This document shows, piece after piece, positions 1 through 14,587 of a stretch of DNA of 64,000 nt (position 1 is its first letter; each line of letters opens with the position of its first letter). Origin of the DNA: Holacanthus passer (lineage: Eukaryota > Chordata > Actinopteri > Pomacanthidae). The notes beneath the pieces are model-generated. The model was not told the origin of the DNA. It did no database searches and was given only the letters and a program-made list of their open reading frames with translations. The DNA is taken from the NCBI GenBank assembly GCA_025331565.1, contig JAFREQ010000035.1, forward strand, positions 5,828,001 through 5,892,000, given 5' to 3'. Both the position numbers and the translations under genes were made by a program.

Positions 1-3000
1 CAACATTAGGTATCATGATATATCATATTTGTTTGATAAGCTACTGATTATGCAAGGTAATGTTGCTTATTGTTAAAAAAAAAGATGATGAGAAGAGGTT
101 AATACATCAATAATCTGCATGGTTATTTCCCATGTGTGATGTCCTCCGAGTCAGAATCCTATTGGGCTGATTCGTGTATTGCATGTATCTAAGTCACCCT
201 CTAATAGACACCCAATTTCATGGAAATTAAAAGGATTGCTTCCTTTTGAAATGTAAATTGGGTATGCAGATTTGGGATGAATCAAAATCTGCCTCCCTAG
301 TTGACACAGAGTGAAATAAGCTTTTCATGACCCATTACGTCTGTGCCAGTTGTCAACTCCAGACTCATTAAGGATCGGACACAACTCCAGGACAGTTTCA
401 TCGGAGAGGAAGCGCCATCGCAATCGTTGCTTACCAAAACAAGTCCAGGCTTCAAAATGTTAGTCTTTGGTCACAGTTGACAGCTTGCGTCTGAAAAGGA
501 ATAATTTTCACGCATCTGTCTCTTGAAGGTGGCTATAAACTCAGAGATTGTCAGGGAGGGGAACTCTACAATTAATTATACTCTTGTTAAGCCTGAATAC
601 ACCTGGAAGTTTCTGTCATCAACTCTCTCTCCACACAAACACTCCACATAGTCATAAATTTTCATGCCTCTTCATATTAACCAAAGACTATTCAAAACAA
701 ACAAATAAAACAAACTTATTTGATGCTACGCTTCTGTCTCAGTGCGTTCTTTCTCAGTAATGAGTTGTGTGTCTTGGCTGTAGTCGAACGCCAAGTTGTG
801 AAATTTGGCAGGAAACAACTATCCTGAACTAGTGCAGAAAAACAACAGTTTCACTTCAGGGATAATTTGATTATGTTGTGACGACACGCCAAAGACTAAA
901 TCAAGCCAAGTGAGAAATTTTATGTCGAGATCGTTGAGGTTGATGTTTTTAATGTAAACAGAAGAGTTCATATTAATTCATGCATATTACTGTACCTGCA
1001 CATAAAATAAACGTACAAGCACAAGGTCATTGTCGATTGGTTGTGCAGGTACACAATAACTCTTATTCCCAATGGATGCCCGGTTATTAATTTCATAGGG
1101 TGTATTATACATCCAGCAGTAACAGTGATTGTCATCTGTGTGACACTTGATATTCCACTCATGCCTGCCTGCTTCCTTCCAGTGAGCGGACAGTCAGCTC
1201 ACAGCAAAGTGATTTCCAAAGTAGGCAATTCCACACGCTCGTCTGCATTAATCTATCAGCGGGGAGATCTTTAAAAGATCCACATCTGTCTGTCTCAGCT
1301 TGACTGGAACAGTGACGCTCCGCAGTGAGTTTTCCAACTGTAACATCATATGATGTTTTTGCAAAGTAAACAAACAAAAACCCAGATTCATGAATTAATC
1401 ACATTGTAGGAGATTTTGGATATTTTAGGTTAAAAAAAAAAAGCTAAAGTATGAATTTGATTATGCTTAAAGGAGAAACATTGAAGATTGATCACCAGCT
1501 GTGCCGACGCCGTTCTCCAGGTCAGGGAGTACAAGAGGTCTAGAAATGACCCAGAGATGCTCTCTATGGATTCACGTACCATAGCAATAAATTAATCACC
1601 CTTCCTCTTTATGTCAAAACAGGAGCTGGGATGTGAAAACATCTCTCTGTAGCACTCAGGGTATTCTGAAAATGGGTCAGGTAAAATCTCTCTCTTTACT
1701 AATGAAGTCCCTGTGCACCGGGCCTCACACCTGCACAGTTTCAATTACCACAGTGAAACAGGATGGGGAAATCCCGACAGCACCCAGTCGACACACAGGC
1801 GAAGCAGATGCAGCAGTGTTACGTTGTTAGTCTACATTAGGAACGGGAGCGAGACGTATCGGCTCCGAATGAGCCGAGCGCTCGGGCTGAACACTTATTT
1901 GTATGAAGATTACTTTAGGAAGTTTCCATCTAATTTATTGCAAGACAATTTATGCATTTATGTATTTATGCATGGGTTTCTGTGTTCATTTCTGAGCCAA
2001 GAGTTTATTTACTTATTTGCTTATAAATATTTTTGCTACAGTCAGGCCCACTTTGGATTGAAAAGCTGATCTCGCACTCATTATAAGTAGACATGCACTC
2101 CTCTGTACTTTATTGGCTTGGTTTTTTTTTTGTCTGTGATATGTTTCTCTGCCATGTGTTAATGCAGGACTTTTTTCACTTTTGTTCATTTAATCTCATT
2201 TATTATCATGCAGAATAGATGAAAGCTGGTTTTGCAGAGGCAATGCCTTACGCACGGTGTCAGTCTGATCATTTTTAACAGAGACATGTGTAGGTATTGA
2301 TGATTACTTTGATTCATATACAGCATCGTTTCAGATTTTTCTGCACGTGTAATGAGCTTTCTCTGAGATGCAGAGTTTGTTCAGCGAATTCAATATTATT
2401 GAGTTCAGTGTTTATTCAGCTCCTCCCAGACCTTTCATCTGCTTATTGTCCCTGCTCTCATGTGGGTCTGTTATCTCTGGAACATGCCTCCGGACAAGGA
2501 CTGTTCCTGATAGGACACCAGCCATCAGTACCCAAGGGCTCGGGGGGGGGATCAGATGCTCAGCCAGAACTCGTGGTCAGTGAAGATTATCTGAGTGTTT
2601 TTGAGCTTTACACACTCAGTCTTATAGCTCTCTGGATTGACTCACTCACCGATCTGTCCTCTCAAAAGAAGCTGAATCATGTCTGATTGATACTGAGATT
2701 TATTTCTGAGAGCGTGGTGAGGTGGATGTGCAGAAATGCTGGGATAATAATGTCAGCCTTTCTTTCCTCCTGTCACACTTGTGCATGCAGGGAAACAGGA
2801 ATACAAGGTATTTGACCTAAATGCAGATTCCGGAGACAGAGCTGGTGTAGATGTATGATTTATTCACACACAAAAAGGTACGAAGCTGACAGGATGGTGA
2901 GGCAGGCGAGGGTCAAAACAGGCAGACAAATTCAACAGGGAGCAGGTAAGAATCAAAATCAAATGACAGGCAAGGACCAGGAAAACTGGGAACACTGAGA

Positions 3001-6000
3001 AAACACGAGGAAAGGGAAGACTAATGAGGGACAGTTGAAACAAATCAGCAATCACAAAGGCTGGAAGTGCAGGAAGTAAAGTTAGTGAAACAAGAGGAGA
3101 GGTGAGTTTCAAAATAAAACAGGAAACACTGACCGAATGACATGACACAAAGACAAACATAACAGGGTGTCGAGCAGGATATGATCATAACCTACAAGCC
3201 TGGTGAACATTAGCTTTATTTAATGAGACATATGCTTTGCAGTCGACATCATCACTCCAGTGAGAGATTCCACTTTTGTAGCACTTTTTCAATGCATATC
3301 CACTAATGTGCACATTAATAAACCGAGTCTCTCTGGACTGTGCTTGTTGCTGCAGGGTCTAAGGTTGCAACATCAATCATATATACCAGGAGCGAGTAGG
3401 ATTGTAAAATCATTAAAGATGCATTAAGTAAGATTTCATTATCAGAGGATTCTGGTAGAACCCGCTTTGATGGAGCAGGTGATAATAACAGTGTTTTTAT
3501 TTCAAAGGGAACTGTGTGAAGAAAGAGATTACGGTGCCCCGGCGGCTCACTGGGCTGAAGTACAAACCAGCAAACCGTGACGTGGGTTTGAATGTGGCCC
3601 AGGTTTATTTTGGTTTTTCATCCTCCTCTCACCCAGTCTTTTATATCTGTCTCTACCTTAAGTCAGATACTGGTGAAACGCGAAACAAAGTAGGAATTTT
3701 AATAGATTATTTTAATAGGTTTTAATGCAAACTTTTAATTCAATGAAAATATACTTGGTGTGTAATGTTCGTTCCATGTGTTTGCCAAACGACGAAAGAC
3801 GTCTTTATGCCATCCAGCTCATTGCCAGGCCGTGCCAATGCTGTTTTCTCTCTAATCATGCCAGATCTCATTGCACCGTCATTGAATTAAGTGCCAATTT
3901 CAGGCCATGAGAACGTTACGTGAGTGAGAAACCTCTCCTAATCCAAGCATGCAATTCTATGAATAACAATGGTGAAACTCCAGTCTGGATAAGCCATTAC
4001 ATCTGTCTTTCTGTCTCTAATTTACTCCTTTTCTTTCCTTTCCGCTCTTTCTGCCTTTTCTCTAACAGCCTCCAACCTGCAACCCATACATTTTCTTCCC
4101 TTATCTCCATATTTATCATATCTTTAACTTTAAAATGCAAATCCCTAAACCGTTCACTCTGTCGCATAGCCCTGTCCGCTTTTCAGGAATTCAAACAATG
4201 TTTACTTTTTATTATGCAACCTGCCGCTGATTATATTCTCCCCGTACTGCCCCGCCAATTAAGACGAGGCGTCGTTCAATAGAAGTAGGAAGATTTATGT
4301 GGAGACAGCAGCTGTCTGATTTAGATATATCAGGGCTATTAAAACACTTCTCATGAATAACCTGATCTTTCAACGCAATTGCCATATTAATCTCCTCTAT
4401 GCACATGAGCTCAGACGTCACACAGGGAGATCAGTTTCCAGGAGTGGCCGCTCTTGTAATATTATAGATTGCGTGTTGCAATCATGTAGATTGCACATGT
4501 GCAGCGGGATTCATTTCATATTGTGTTTTGGAATCAGGACGCAGAGATACGGCTACTTGAGGTCACTTTTTTCATTTCTCAAAGTGATATGAAGCAAAGA
4601 CATTGAAGGTTCAAGAGAGTCTGTCTCTCTGTTTTGAAGCATAGAAAATGGAGTCAGTGTGGCGCAGCTCATCTCGAGCCTTCAGATAAATATCTTCCCC
4701 TCAAAGTCAAGGGCTTTAGACTCGTGAATGATAAGACCATCCATGATACAGCAATCTGAAATGAAATGATGAAATGCTATCATCTACATATGAAATTGTC
4801 AGAAAACAGAAACGGTACATAAATGAGTAAAACAGTTTTAATCATTTTTCAGTGCACATGACTTCTGTCTTTTTCAGATTTTCATTCATTTTGATTGAAA
4901 AAACCCCAGAACTTTCATTTCAATATATTGAATAGATTAAACATTTGTTCAGCAAATTCAATTCGTTCTTAGTGTTGTGAAAAAATTACTGACAAACAAT
5001 AAGACATGATCAGAAGATTGCAAAAACAACGATAACATTGTGAAAGTCCTGCAAAAGCAGCCAGTGTTTCTGCACCTGTCCTCTGTCGGCTGATCTAATC
5101 AGAATTCTGTTTGTCAAAATGTATGTTTTCTGCCACAGCAATATGATTTCCCTCCAAACAAGCAAGGGGGTCACTGCCTCTCGCTCTCAGTCCATCCGTC
5201 ATGTTTACAGGTTGATTCGCTCCCGCCGCAGCCTATTTACGCACATGATTATTATGGAAGGCACCACACTGTCTGGTTTAGCTTTATCATATGGACAAGG
5301 GGTACAAAGCTGGAACCACTCGTCTTTGCACACAATGAGAAATTCAAAGAGTCTCAATCTCGTGGCACCTTTATGTCAAAGTTGTTGGCAAAGCTGAAAT
5401 CACTGCAGGCAGAATGAAAGATATTGTTTCTGTAAGTCTCCGTGTTGATGTGGTCATCTCTGGTCAACCTCATAGTTGAGCATATTCTCACGTCTGCAAA
5501 TGGATTTCAACAGTTGCTTTTCACATAAATCACACTTTTGAGGGATTATTTTGCGAAGCCATTGTGCCTGAATGAGATTTTGATTTACTACTTTTGTGCC
5601 TCTTTGACTTTTCTGTCCGGAAACACCACATTAAACAATAGACCAATACTGGCATTAGAAATGGATAAAGCAAACAAGGTGCAGACATAAATTTGTCTTG
5701 CAACCATAAAAATACAAATAAAATGTGTTTGCAACGAGCACATATTGGCATGCAGACAAAATCATTAGACATAATTAAACTAGGATTTGCTGCAAGAACT
5801 TCAGGCTTTTTTAAATTATTATTATTTATTTTACTAAATTCACACCCACACACGTTGATATATTCTGTTCCCAGCCCTAATCCTTTTCTTTTCGCAAACT
5901 GGGGAAAACAGAGCTTGACCTTGTTCTTGGCATCAGCTGTTGATCATTTAGTTAATTAACCAACAGGAAGGAGGTTAACAGGGAGAAAATATCTGCATTA

Positions 6001-9000
6001 GTTGGAGGAAACGTTCGGCTTTTCTCACTGGGTTTCTAAATCCCCCCCAAACCCTTTGTGAATGTATAATTGTTGTTGTGTAATTATTGTTGATATAGAC
6101 TACAAAGATGTTTCAAATTAAATATATTCTACATTTAAATGCAGTAGACAGAAGTAAAATTGCCAATCCTTTGTTGATGCATTCAGTTCAAGGTGTTTGT
6201 GCTCAGTACGTCCCTCAAACTGATTTTATGATACTGAGGGAAGTTTCATTCTAAAACTAGTTTGGCCAACAAAGCATTTCTAATTCTGATGACAAAGAAG
6301 TTTGTTATTTTTCTCCCTCAGTCACGCTTCTGCGGGTCCATCTTTATCTGAAAAGAAAATTCCTCACCTTGAGAAAAAATGACAAATTATTCATGACTCG
6401 CATTAATTATGCCACAAAGAGACCTATCTTATTCAGCAAGGGGAGTTAATCCAGATTGAAACCTGACGTACAAAACAACCTGCTGTGACTCAACCTGCGC
6501 ACACACATTGTGGTTTTTTTCGGCTGCACACTTCATTTTTGTCTGGGAAAACTAAAAACAGAATCAGTTTGGAGAACACGCCTGTCACGACGGAGGAAAT
6601 CCTCCTCTGTCAGCCGTTTGACTGAGCAGTAAACACAGCAGAACATCATGTCTGCTCAATAACCCGGCAGCCATGATTTCCCTTTATTGACTTCTCTTTG
6701 ATGTGACAGAGAATCAAAGGGATCAAACTTTCAAGCTGTTGCTTACAGATAATAGACATTAGCTTGTGGGATGCACCGTGCAGACGTGTCATCTTTTGCA
6801 GCTGAATATGATATAAATTGTGCTTAAACGCAGCTTGTCAACCGATCACAAGATACTGTAACCTGACTTTATGTGCGAGGGGCCTCTAACAATAGACCAC
6901 CTGACATGATAAAGCATTTCAGTTCAGAAAATAGGGCACCATTAGTTTTTTTAGTGGTTTATCACCACACAGGTGTTTTCACTTTGCAGAACAATGCTTT
7001 TTCACTTGCTCATGATTCACAGATAATTCTGTGTAGACGACAATATTGTGTGTCAATTAGCAAGATCAAAATGAAATCAGACACTACTGAGGACTTTCCT
7101 CTCATCAGGCAGCCATTTTTTCCCCTTTGTCATCTAATGAATAACTCGGATAAATCTCGACCTGTAACATCCCGCTAGTCTGTGCTGTTTTAGTTCCTTG
7201 TGTGTCTTCCCACCTTCCTGACTGTCCATACCCATGTCTCATTACTCACCTGCCTCTGATGTTGCATATAATCAACCCTGTACATGCACTTCCTTGTTTT
7301 CACTGCCTGACTGTCTTTCTTGATCCTCGCGTGTTTATAGCTGTCCAGCATATGTTCCTAGTGTTTGTTCTCATGGTTTTTGACACAGCTTGGTTAATTG
7401 ATTTCTTAGTTTCCTCACCTGGAATTGTTTGCCTTGATTGGATTGTGTGTGACCACCTGCTTTTTCAGTAAAAGCTTTGTGTTTCCGAATCCTGTGAAGT
7501 TCTCTGCATCTTAGTCTTTGTGTTTCCCAGAATAGTTATATGACCCTTGATTGTGCGCTATTTATTTCTTGTGTTGTGGGACAAATCCATTATATAGAGA
7601 GTGTGATAATTCTCATTAACCATTTGGACTATACTATAAAATGGTGAACAGACTTGGCTTTAGAGACAAACACTGACTAACATCTGTTTTACCTGATGTT
7701 CATTTTGTTACACCTGCTTGGAACAATTCAAGACTTTTATCATTTTTAAGTAATGCATTAGGATACAGGACAATACAATTTGAGATGATACTGTGACACA
7801 GCATTGTGTGATACAGTTTTAGTTGACTAACATGTAATTTGGTGCCAGACAACAGTACTATAAGATGACTTAAAATCATATAAATCTGTGTGCCACAATA
7901 TTATATAACACCATAATATGATCCTGAAGTGCAAAAGGAACTCCTCATCTATCATTCCCATATGCATACTGGTGCCCTCATGTAAATGTAATTACAGCTC
8001 CACCCAAGTTGAACCTGAGCAGAGGTCTAATCAGCCAGAATTATTGAAGACACCTGTGTGGGTGTGCAGCACTTAAATGTGTGCCGGTTTAATCGTGGCC
8101 TGATTTCTAAATGGGAGATTCTTTCAAATTAAAAGTGCAGACTCAAACTATTATATGGTAATGGATTTTCTTTACTATTCAAGTACAGTTTGGTGAAGAC
8201 AAGAGAGGAACAACATTAAGCTACCTGATGTAATTAGATTTTCATTAAATCTGTGTAACTTGTTTGCTCCTGGTGGCACACACATGCAAACATATCAGAA
8301 AAAAGCACCATGGACGTCTTTGGTAAACTTTTCCAACTTTCAGATCTTTTTGGAGAGGCTGGTTTGGAGAGTGAGACAGGGCATAAAAGCTGCTCTCTGG
8401 ATCAGCCGAACGCTCCTGCTGCCCAAATCTGATCGGCCAGATGTAATGGTGCACTGTATGAAAGAGGGCTCTGATTTGGAGATCACTGCAAATGTCTCCT
8501 TGAAGCTTTTTCTTGGAACTAACTTTTAAAAAAGCTTCAAAGCACCAGAGAGCCGTGAATATGGCTTTCTCTGGCTTTTGTGTTTTGGATTTTTAGATGT
8601 CATGTGTCAAGTCTTGCTGTCCGACACACCGTGATTGATTACCCCACTTCTACCCTAATGTCGGCGTCACAGACTGTGACTGAATGATAATGGCCCTGAT
8701 AAACAATTAAAATCTGTATTTGCAGCAAGAACACGTCAGACGTCAGACAGCAATGACAGCAAAGGTTAGCCAGGGCCTATATCGACGTACGGACTCAATA
8801 TGTTTGACCCTCGTCTTCATGTTTTTTGCATCCAACAGCTCAGCCAACTGCACATGAGCCCAGTAGATGGCTTGCAGGATTAGTTTTACAATGTGTAACC
8901 TTCTCTTTATCTCAGACATCCTCTGCTAACAGCTCGACAGGCTTATGTAGCGAAGCCCAGCGATGGCACACGCCCCTGCCAAGAAGACTCATGGGAACCG

Positions 9001-10630
9001 ATCATCTCTGTAGCAGCACACACTTCCTGTCAAGCCTGGCTGAAGAGAACCACTCAGAACCACCACGAAATCCCTCATCCATCTTAGTCTGTAGTTCAAA
9101 AGGGTGGTGGGCAAAACAGCAGACACATGCTTGTCTGTGCATATTCAACAGCTCCTCACCTCACACAGCTCTCAGCTGATGCAGAGGAAGTGGGCTACAG
9201 CCATCGCAATCCTCTGACCTTGACCGCAATGCAGCAGGTAAACATTACAGCTGATCACCATCGTGCCACGGCACAGCGTGACACAGGCCGCTATCTCAAC
9301 ACAACAGGTCTTTTCTGAGCGCTAAGCAGGCACCCGGGGAGAGAGCGAGCCTCGGATAACATAATGCAGAGCCCCTCACCTCCCGCTCGAGCACCGCAAG
9401 TCAAGTCTTTCACACAGCACAGGAGAGTGAATCGAGGGAAAGGAGGAGGAGGTCACAAACAATATCGCCATGATGCGGAGGGACCGAGCAGGAGGAGGGA
9501 TGAGGGGCTTTCTTCTCAACTTTCAAATGAGAGTCAGCATCTTTCGGGTGAACCAATTCCCTCGCTCGAACCTCGCGTAAGAATTTCGTCAAGGTGAGCA
9601 TGCAAAACAGGATTTGTTCTGTACAGGGCTGGCATCACTGGGCACAGATCCAAGGTGGCTCGAGCTTATTTTAGGCAGCAGGAAATAGACAGATTAAAGC
9701 TCTATTTTTCTTTTCCTACAACCAAAAACGAAGCTTCTGAACTTCTACACGTGTTATAGCCTCTAAACCCATTCACAAATCAGTGTATTACCCATACAAC
9801 ATTTTTTTTTTCTTCAGATTATTTTTTGTTTGATTTAAATATTAATAAGTGTCCCTTCAAACTGAAACGCTGTTCTCTCTCTCTCTGAGGAATGTTTCCT
9901 CTCCCCTGTGCTGCAGCAACAAAAAAAGAGCAACAGGAAGGATGAAACCGGTTGAAACTCCCTTGATGGCCAAAAGCCTTTTGAAGCTCCTCCTGACTGG
10001 CTTCAGGGAGCTGCACAAGCAGGAATTGTTCAGGATGACGACAAAAAAATGATACTTTGTGTTGCTTCTGTTTTAAGCAACACTTAACAAAACACAGGGA
10101 TTATTCATCATCGGCAACATCTTCAACTCTCAGATCTTTTTGAACAATAGTAGATAAACAGTAGTAGATTTTGTTTGAGATGTGCCACTTAACTTGGCAT
10201 TGGCTAGTGCAGCAATTTTTGTTGGTTAAAATAAGACAAAGGCTCCTGATATCCAAAGCCTGCATGCCTGTAATAATACAGGTAAACAGTGTATATTTGC
10301 AGACAGGTATGGCTGAGGAGCTCTTTGTGTTTGCTCTCACAGCACTGACCTTGGCTCATGACAAAGCATTTTTATGTAAGCTTACATGACTGTGTTGTTT
10401 AATGAATCAAGGAGGAAGGTTTTTAAGGAAAGCAATGCAAACTGGGATATTACACAGACACAGCATTAACCTTCAGGAGTATATTGAAATTCACTGTTTT
10501 ATTGTGTGAATTTTTAACATCTTTTGTGTGTTAGCTTTTTGTTTGTTTGCGCATCAGAGATTAATTAAACAGAAAAAGGAGAAGTTATGACCCTGTCACA
10601 TTTCCACTGTGAACATACTACTACAACCAT
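1..10630. other. Gene-poor intergenic region, left part
   Basis: No exon of a recognisable protein was found on either strand. The open frames here are short (the longest is about 129 codons, at 2297-2686), lack splice-flanked homology and look like chance. The stretch is AT-rich, with one dispersed repeat (2845-3165) and blocks of unusually structured AT-rich sequence near 3.76-4.45 kb and 6.33-6.44 kb that could be conserved non-coding DNA. It lies more than 10 kb upstream of tesc. Confidence 0.6.
2845..3165. repeat. Dispersed teleost repeat fragment
   Basis: This purine-rich stretch has many short phrases such as GGCGAGGGTCAAAACAGGCA and AAACAGGAAACACTGA. I recognise them as typical of a high-copy non-autonomous repeat in percomorph fish genomes. 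No coding capacity is visible and I did not identify terminal repeats or a target-site duplication, so the class and exact ends are uncertain. Confidence 0.4.
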
Positions 10631-10635
10631 GATTC

Positions 10636-11057
10636 TAAACAGTTGGGACTCTGTGTAAAACATAAATAAAACAGAATGTGATAATTTGCTATTTAGACAT
10701 ATAGTCAATTGAAAATATTTAATATTTGATCTCAAGAATGTCATTGATTTTTGTAAATGCCTGCTTATTCTGGATTTGATGCCAGCAACATGGTTCAAAC
10801 AAGTTGGGACAGGAGCAACAAAAGACTGTGAAAGTCGTGGACTGATGAAAAACACCTGTTTGGATCATTCCACAGGTAAACAGGTTCATTGGTAACAGGT
10901 GATAGTATCATGATTGGGTATGAAAGGTTCATCCTGGAAAGACTCAGTCGTTCACAAGCGAGGATGGAGAGAGGTTCACCACTTTGTGAACACATGATTG
11001 TATAAAGGAGATTAATGCATGGGCTCAGGAACACTTTGTAAAACTGTTGTCAGTTAG
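10636..11057 (+). mobile_element. Tc1/mariner-like DNA transposon relic, internally deleted
   Basis: The left part begins with a sequence containing AGTTGGGACTCTGTGTAAAA and continues through the leader of a transposon family that is abundant in teleosts. The first codons of its helix-turn-helix transposase are recognisable around 10,964-10,990 (GAGAGAGGTTCACCACTTTG). Near 10,995 the sequence jumps to a region that lies much further along the intact element (ATGGGCTCAGGAACACTT), then stops resembling it near 11,057. The copy therefore lacks most of its transposase and its right end, and cannot be autonomous. The family assignment rests on my memory of this repeat in other fish. Confidence 0.6.
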
Positions 11058-11734
11058 ACAGTTAGGCTGTTAGAGCAACATGTATGTGTAATACAAAAAC
11101 ATTATTTATATTTTGAAGATGTTTAGCAGATTTAATAGCAATCCGTCCTCTAAATGACAATGCAGCATGAACTAAAAGGGAATTTGACCTCATGCAAAAC
11201 AAAGGTTGGGGGGTCACCAACATCATTAACAACACATGTCATGGAATTGGATTTGATTTAAGTTACATCACCTGAACAACAATCATTTGTCAGGTTTCTC
11301 ACCTTGGCACAACAACTAACAGCAGTTCTAGGTCCTGATCCCAAGACCCCAGAGCCCCCTGTTTGTATTCACTCCAGCTAACAGTGCCAGCTCTGGCCTT
11401 GGTGGAGCCTTAAAGAGCTGAATAATGCAGGATGGAGTCACCACACTGACATTTTTCAACATAACCTGCAGCTGTTTCTATGTTCAAGTCTCAAGTTGGA
11501 TCTCTTTGAAAACGAAAGAAATTTATTCGAGAAATAAATGAACATTTGAGTGACAGAGAAAAGGAGTTATAGGTCTGGGTTCTGCATCTGATCACATCCT
11601 ATTAAGCATGAAATGTAATTTATTGCCAACTCAGCAAAGTAGGCTTGATTGCATGTCAACTGGTTTGGACAATTTGCCTCATTGTAATATCTGTTTGGGA
11701 ATTTGCACCAGTACTAAAACTATTAATAAAATAT

Positions 11735-11905
11735 ATTATGAGTGGATAGATTCCCCTGAAATTTTGGACATTGGACATTCATGGTCCCCAGAGGCTGATT
11801 CCTACTGAGTTTGGTGATCCCCTGACTTTCCTTCAGCAGCACCATAAGGTTGATATTTGTTGTTTTGAGTGAAATATCTTGAATTGTGTTAATGAAAATA
11901 CCACA
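11735..11905 (+). repeat. Dispersed repeat with ~100-bp internal units, copy 1
   Basis: It contains the phrases GACATTCATGGTCCCCAGAG, TTTGGTGATCCCCTGACTTT and TTTTGAGTGAAATATCTTGA. The same ordered phrases recur at 43.7-44.1 kb on this strand and at 61.2-61.4 kb on the other. It belongs to a very common teleost family whose internal unit is itself tandemly repeated. No open frame is present. Confidence 0.6.
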
Positions 11906-14587
11906 ATCTAACACAGTTTCAGCGTTTATTCTAACATGGGAGTATTGTTGCACTGGAGTTAATGGAGCTAACAGTGGTGTATACACATTGCACAGAGAGT
12001 GGTAGGTGTGGGGTCAGGAGAGGCCGAAACAGCAAATCTTTGCCTCAAGGGAGGTTTGCAAGATCTTTCAGGAAACTGAATTGAGAAATTTCTAGTGTTT
12101 CAGTTTCACCCAGTTTTCAATGTGGTTTCAGGGTCACATCGGAACAGAAGAGCACCAAAGAACACTGAACTTTTTTTTTTTTTTTAAATGACAACTTTGG
12201 TCTCCTTTAAAATCAGTAATCAGATCAAGGCACAAGAGACAGAACCTGGCCCAAATGAGTCGGCAGTAATTCATAATCACAAACTCCTGTGCTCCATCCA
12301 ATCATCACATATTCATCTGCAGTATACAGTCTGCCACCTCTGTGACGCCCCACGTCTACTCAATATTCTCTCTTTTAGGGCTTGAACAGCTGTCCTTGCT
12401 TTTGATATCAAAATATATGCATATATATGCACATCACGTACTGTATATACTGAGTGAAATATTGAAATCTAAGATGCCATTTTTTTTGCTTTACCATTAC
12501 TTAAAATGGCAAATTCCATATGTCCTATTACCGTTTCATGCATATTTCTCATATAACATGTTTTGCATCATTGGTTTCTTTGGGATCATGACTTTCTTTT
12601 ACATTTACGCTGAAAATTAAGCAGAAAGTTCATGATTTGAATTTCTAATAATGAACCCGCTGAAGGGTCTGTGAGGTTAAATAGGTTAAAGCATCACTTA
12701 GCCCTAATTTAACATTCAAGAAAACCAGTTCATATGTTGGCATTCAGAGCCTGGAGCTCATAAACACTTCTGTTACAGGCTTTGATTACATGTAAGGTCA
12801 GAGCAATGGGTCTGAATCCTTGAGATCTGCAGCTGCAAGGTTTTTTAATGTAACAATAAGGGTACGGTTTTATTTCAGTATTTCAGCATTTCCACATATG
12901 ACCTTTGCCCATTATTATTCCTTCACCATGAAATCACTGGAAACACACATTTTGTGCCTCTGATGGGGCATAAAACATTCCTGCACATTAGTGGGTGTTA
13001 CAGGTCAGAGCCAAGCATAACTTTCAGTGGCCATGAGGTGCCTGCTCAACAACAAGGCCAACATGCCCTTCACCAAGAAACATTTAAGAAGGGAGATAGC
13101 GGCCAATAAGGTGATCCATCTTAGGGGCATGCTGCAAGCACTGTGCCGCAGGCAACCGGCACGTTTATCTTTTCTGAAGAGTTACCCAGGAGGACCAGGC
13201 AAATTCTGTACAGCCAGTAGCAGAATGAAGCCGGCTCAGTTTCTTCTTTGGCTCACTGTAACTTCAGGGAAACACTGTAACAAGGAGATTAGCAAACATA
13301 ACCACACACAGCAGGTGTGTTAGCCTATGGATTTCTCCACATGTTGAAGTGCATTTAAAAAATTGTACAGTGGTTAGAAAACTGGAAACATAAGAACAGA
13401 AGAAGTAAGGATTGGATTATACCGTGTCTTTATCTAAGGTGCAAACCTTCGCATGCCTGACAAACCAGCTCCAGTAAGAACCAAGCATTACCTCCAAGAC
13501 CAAGAAGCAGCATCAGCCAACTACTTGACTTTAGTTTGTGCCGTTGAAGTTTGTAGTTTGTGCTGGAAACCCTGTTCCTGACTGACACGTCCACCATGGA
13601 GTAATTCCCACTGAGTGGAAACCAATCGTGGAAGCTGTCAGTTTAATCTAACGTTAGAGATCTGGAGACCCAACTTACCCAAGTTACATACGCTAAAAGC
13701 TTTTTAAAAGTGAGACACACTGTTTAAGAGACAAGAACAAGCATGTGAGCTAAGCAGCCAAATTAGTAAGGTTACAATCTGCTGACACGTTTCCTCATTA
13801 ATGATAAGTTACAGACCAACTGTCTCAACACTGCATTACAAGAATAAAGCCTTTATTTCCAGTCTACTAAGTTACATGAATCATTGACTGAGAGTGCCTG
13901 ACATCGACTGACTTTCTGCCTGGAACATGCAACTTTCCAGGCAATTAAGTCAAACTAAACTAGCTGCTATCATCACATCTATGCATCTAAATACCTCTAA
14001 TTTGCAAAACGTTCCAGGATGCAGACACTGGAATAGATTCACTCTTGTACACTCTGAAAACCTTAATAGGCAAGTTAGATAGTAAAAAAACAAAGTAGAA
14101 AAAGAACTCTAGTGACAAAGTTGGTAAGTTGTTGGTCTACCTAACAGTAATAGGGGAATGGGGCTTAGTGATTCAAATATATTCAGACTCAGTATTTTGC
14201 TGACACACACACACACACAGAGTTTGTTAGGAACATCTTAACATTAACGATTGTGCTGAATACTAACATTTTGTGTTTATTTATGCTTTTTGCGGATCAT
14301 TTTCTCCTTTTGGCTTCCTTGGATTCGATGTTCAGCGGAGAGGTGTGAACGTGCAGAGAAAAATGTGGATTGCGCAAACTAGTTGAGTTGGGAACAGCTG
14401 CCACAAGCGGAGCAGGTCAGGTGAGGTATTGTAGAGTGATGGTGCAAAGGATTGTGGGATTGATCATCAGTTAGCGGCTGACAGGCTTTGAATGAGCATG
14501 TTGTGCTGAAGCGAGGGTTGAGCTATCATGCGAAACTCTCAATTTATCAGTCAAATCCTCACCTGCGGTCACACGTTTTGAATAGTG

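Noticed and set aside
2297..2686. 129-codon open frame on the plus strand.
   Set aside because: No recognisable motifs, no neighbouring exons and composition like the surrounding intergenic DNA.
13027..13323. 98-codon frame starting MAMRCLLNNKANMPFT that looked gene-like.
   Set aside because: I could not match it to a family, and no flanking exons or promoter were found; it may be part of an unidentified repeat.
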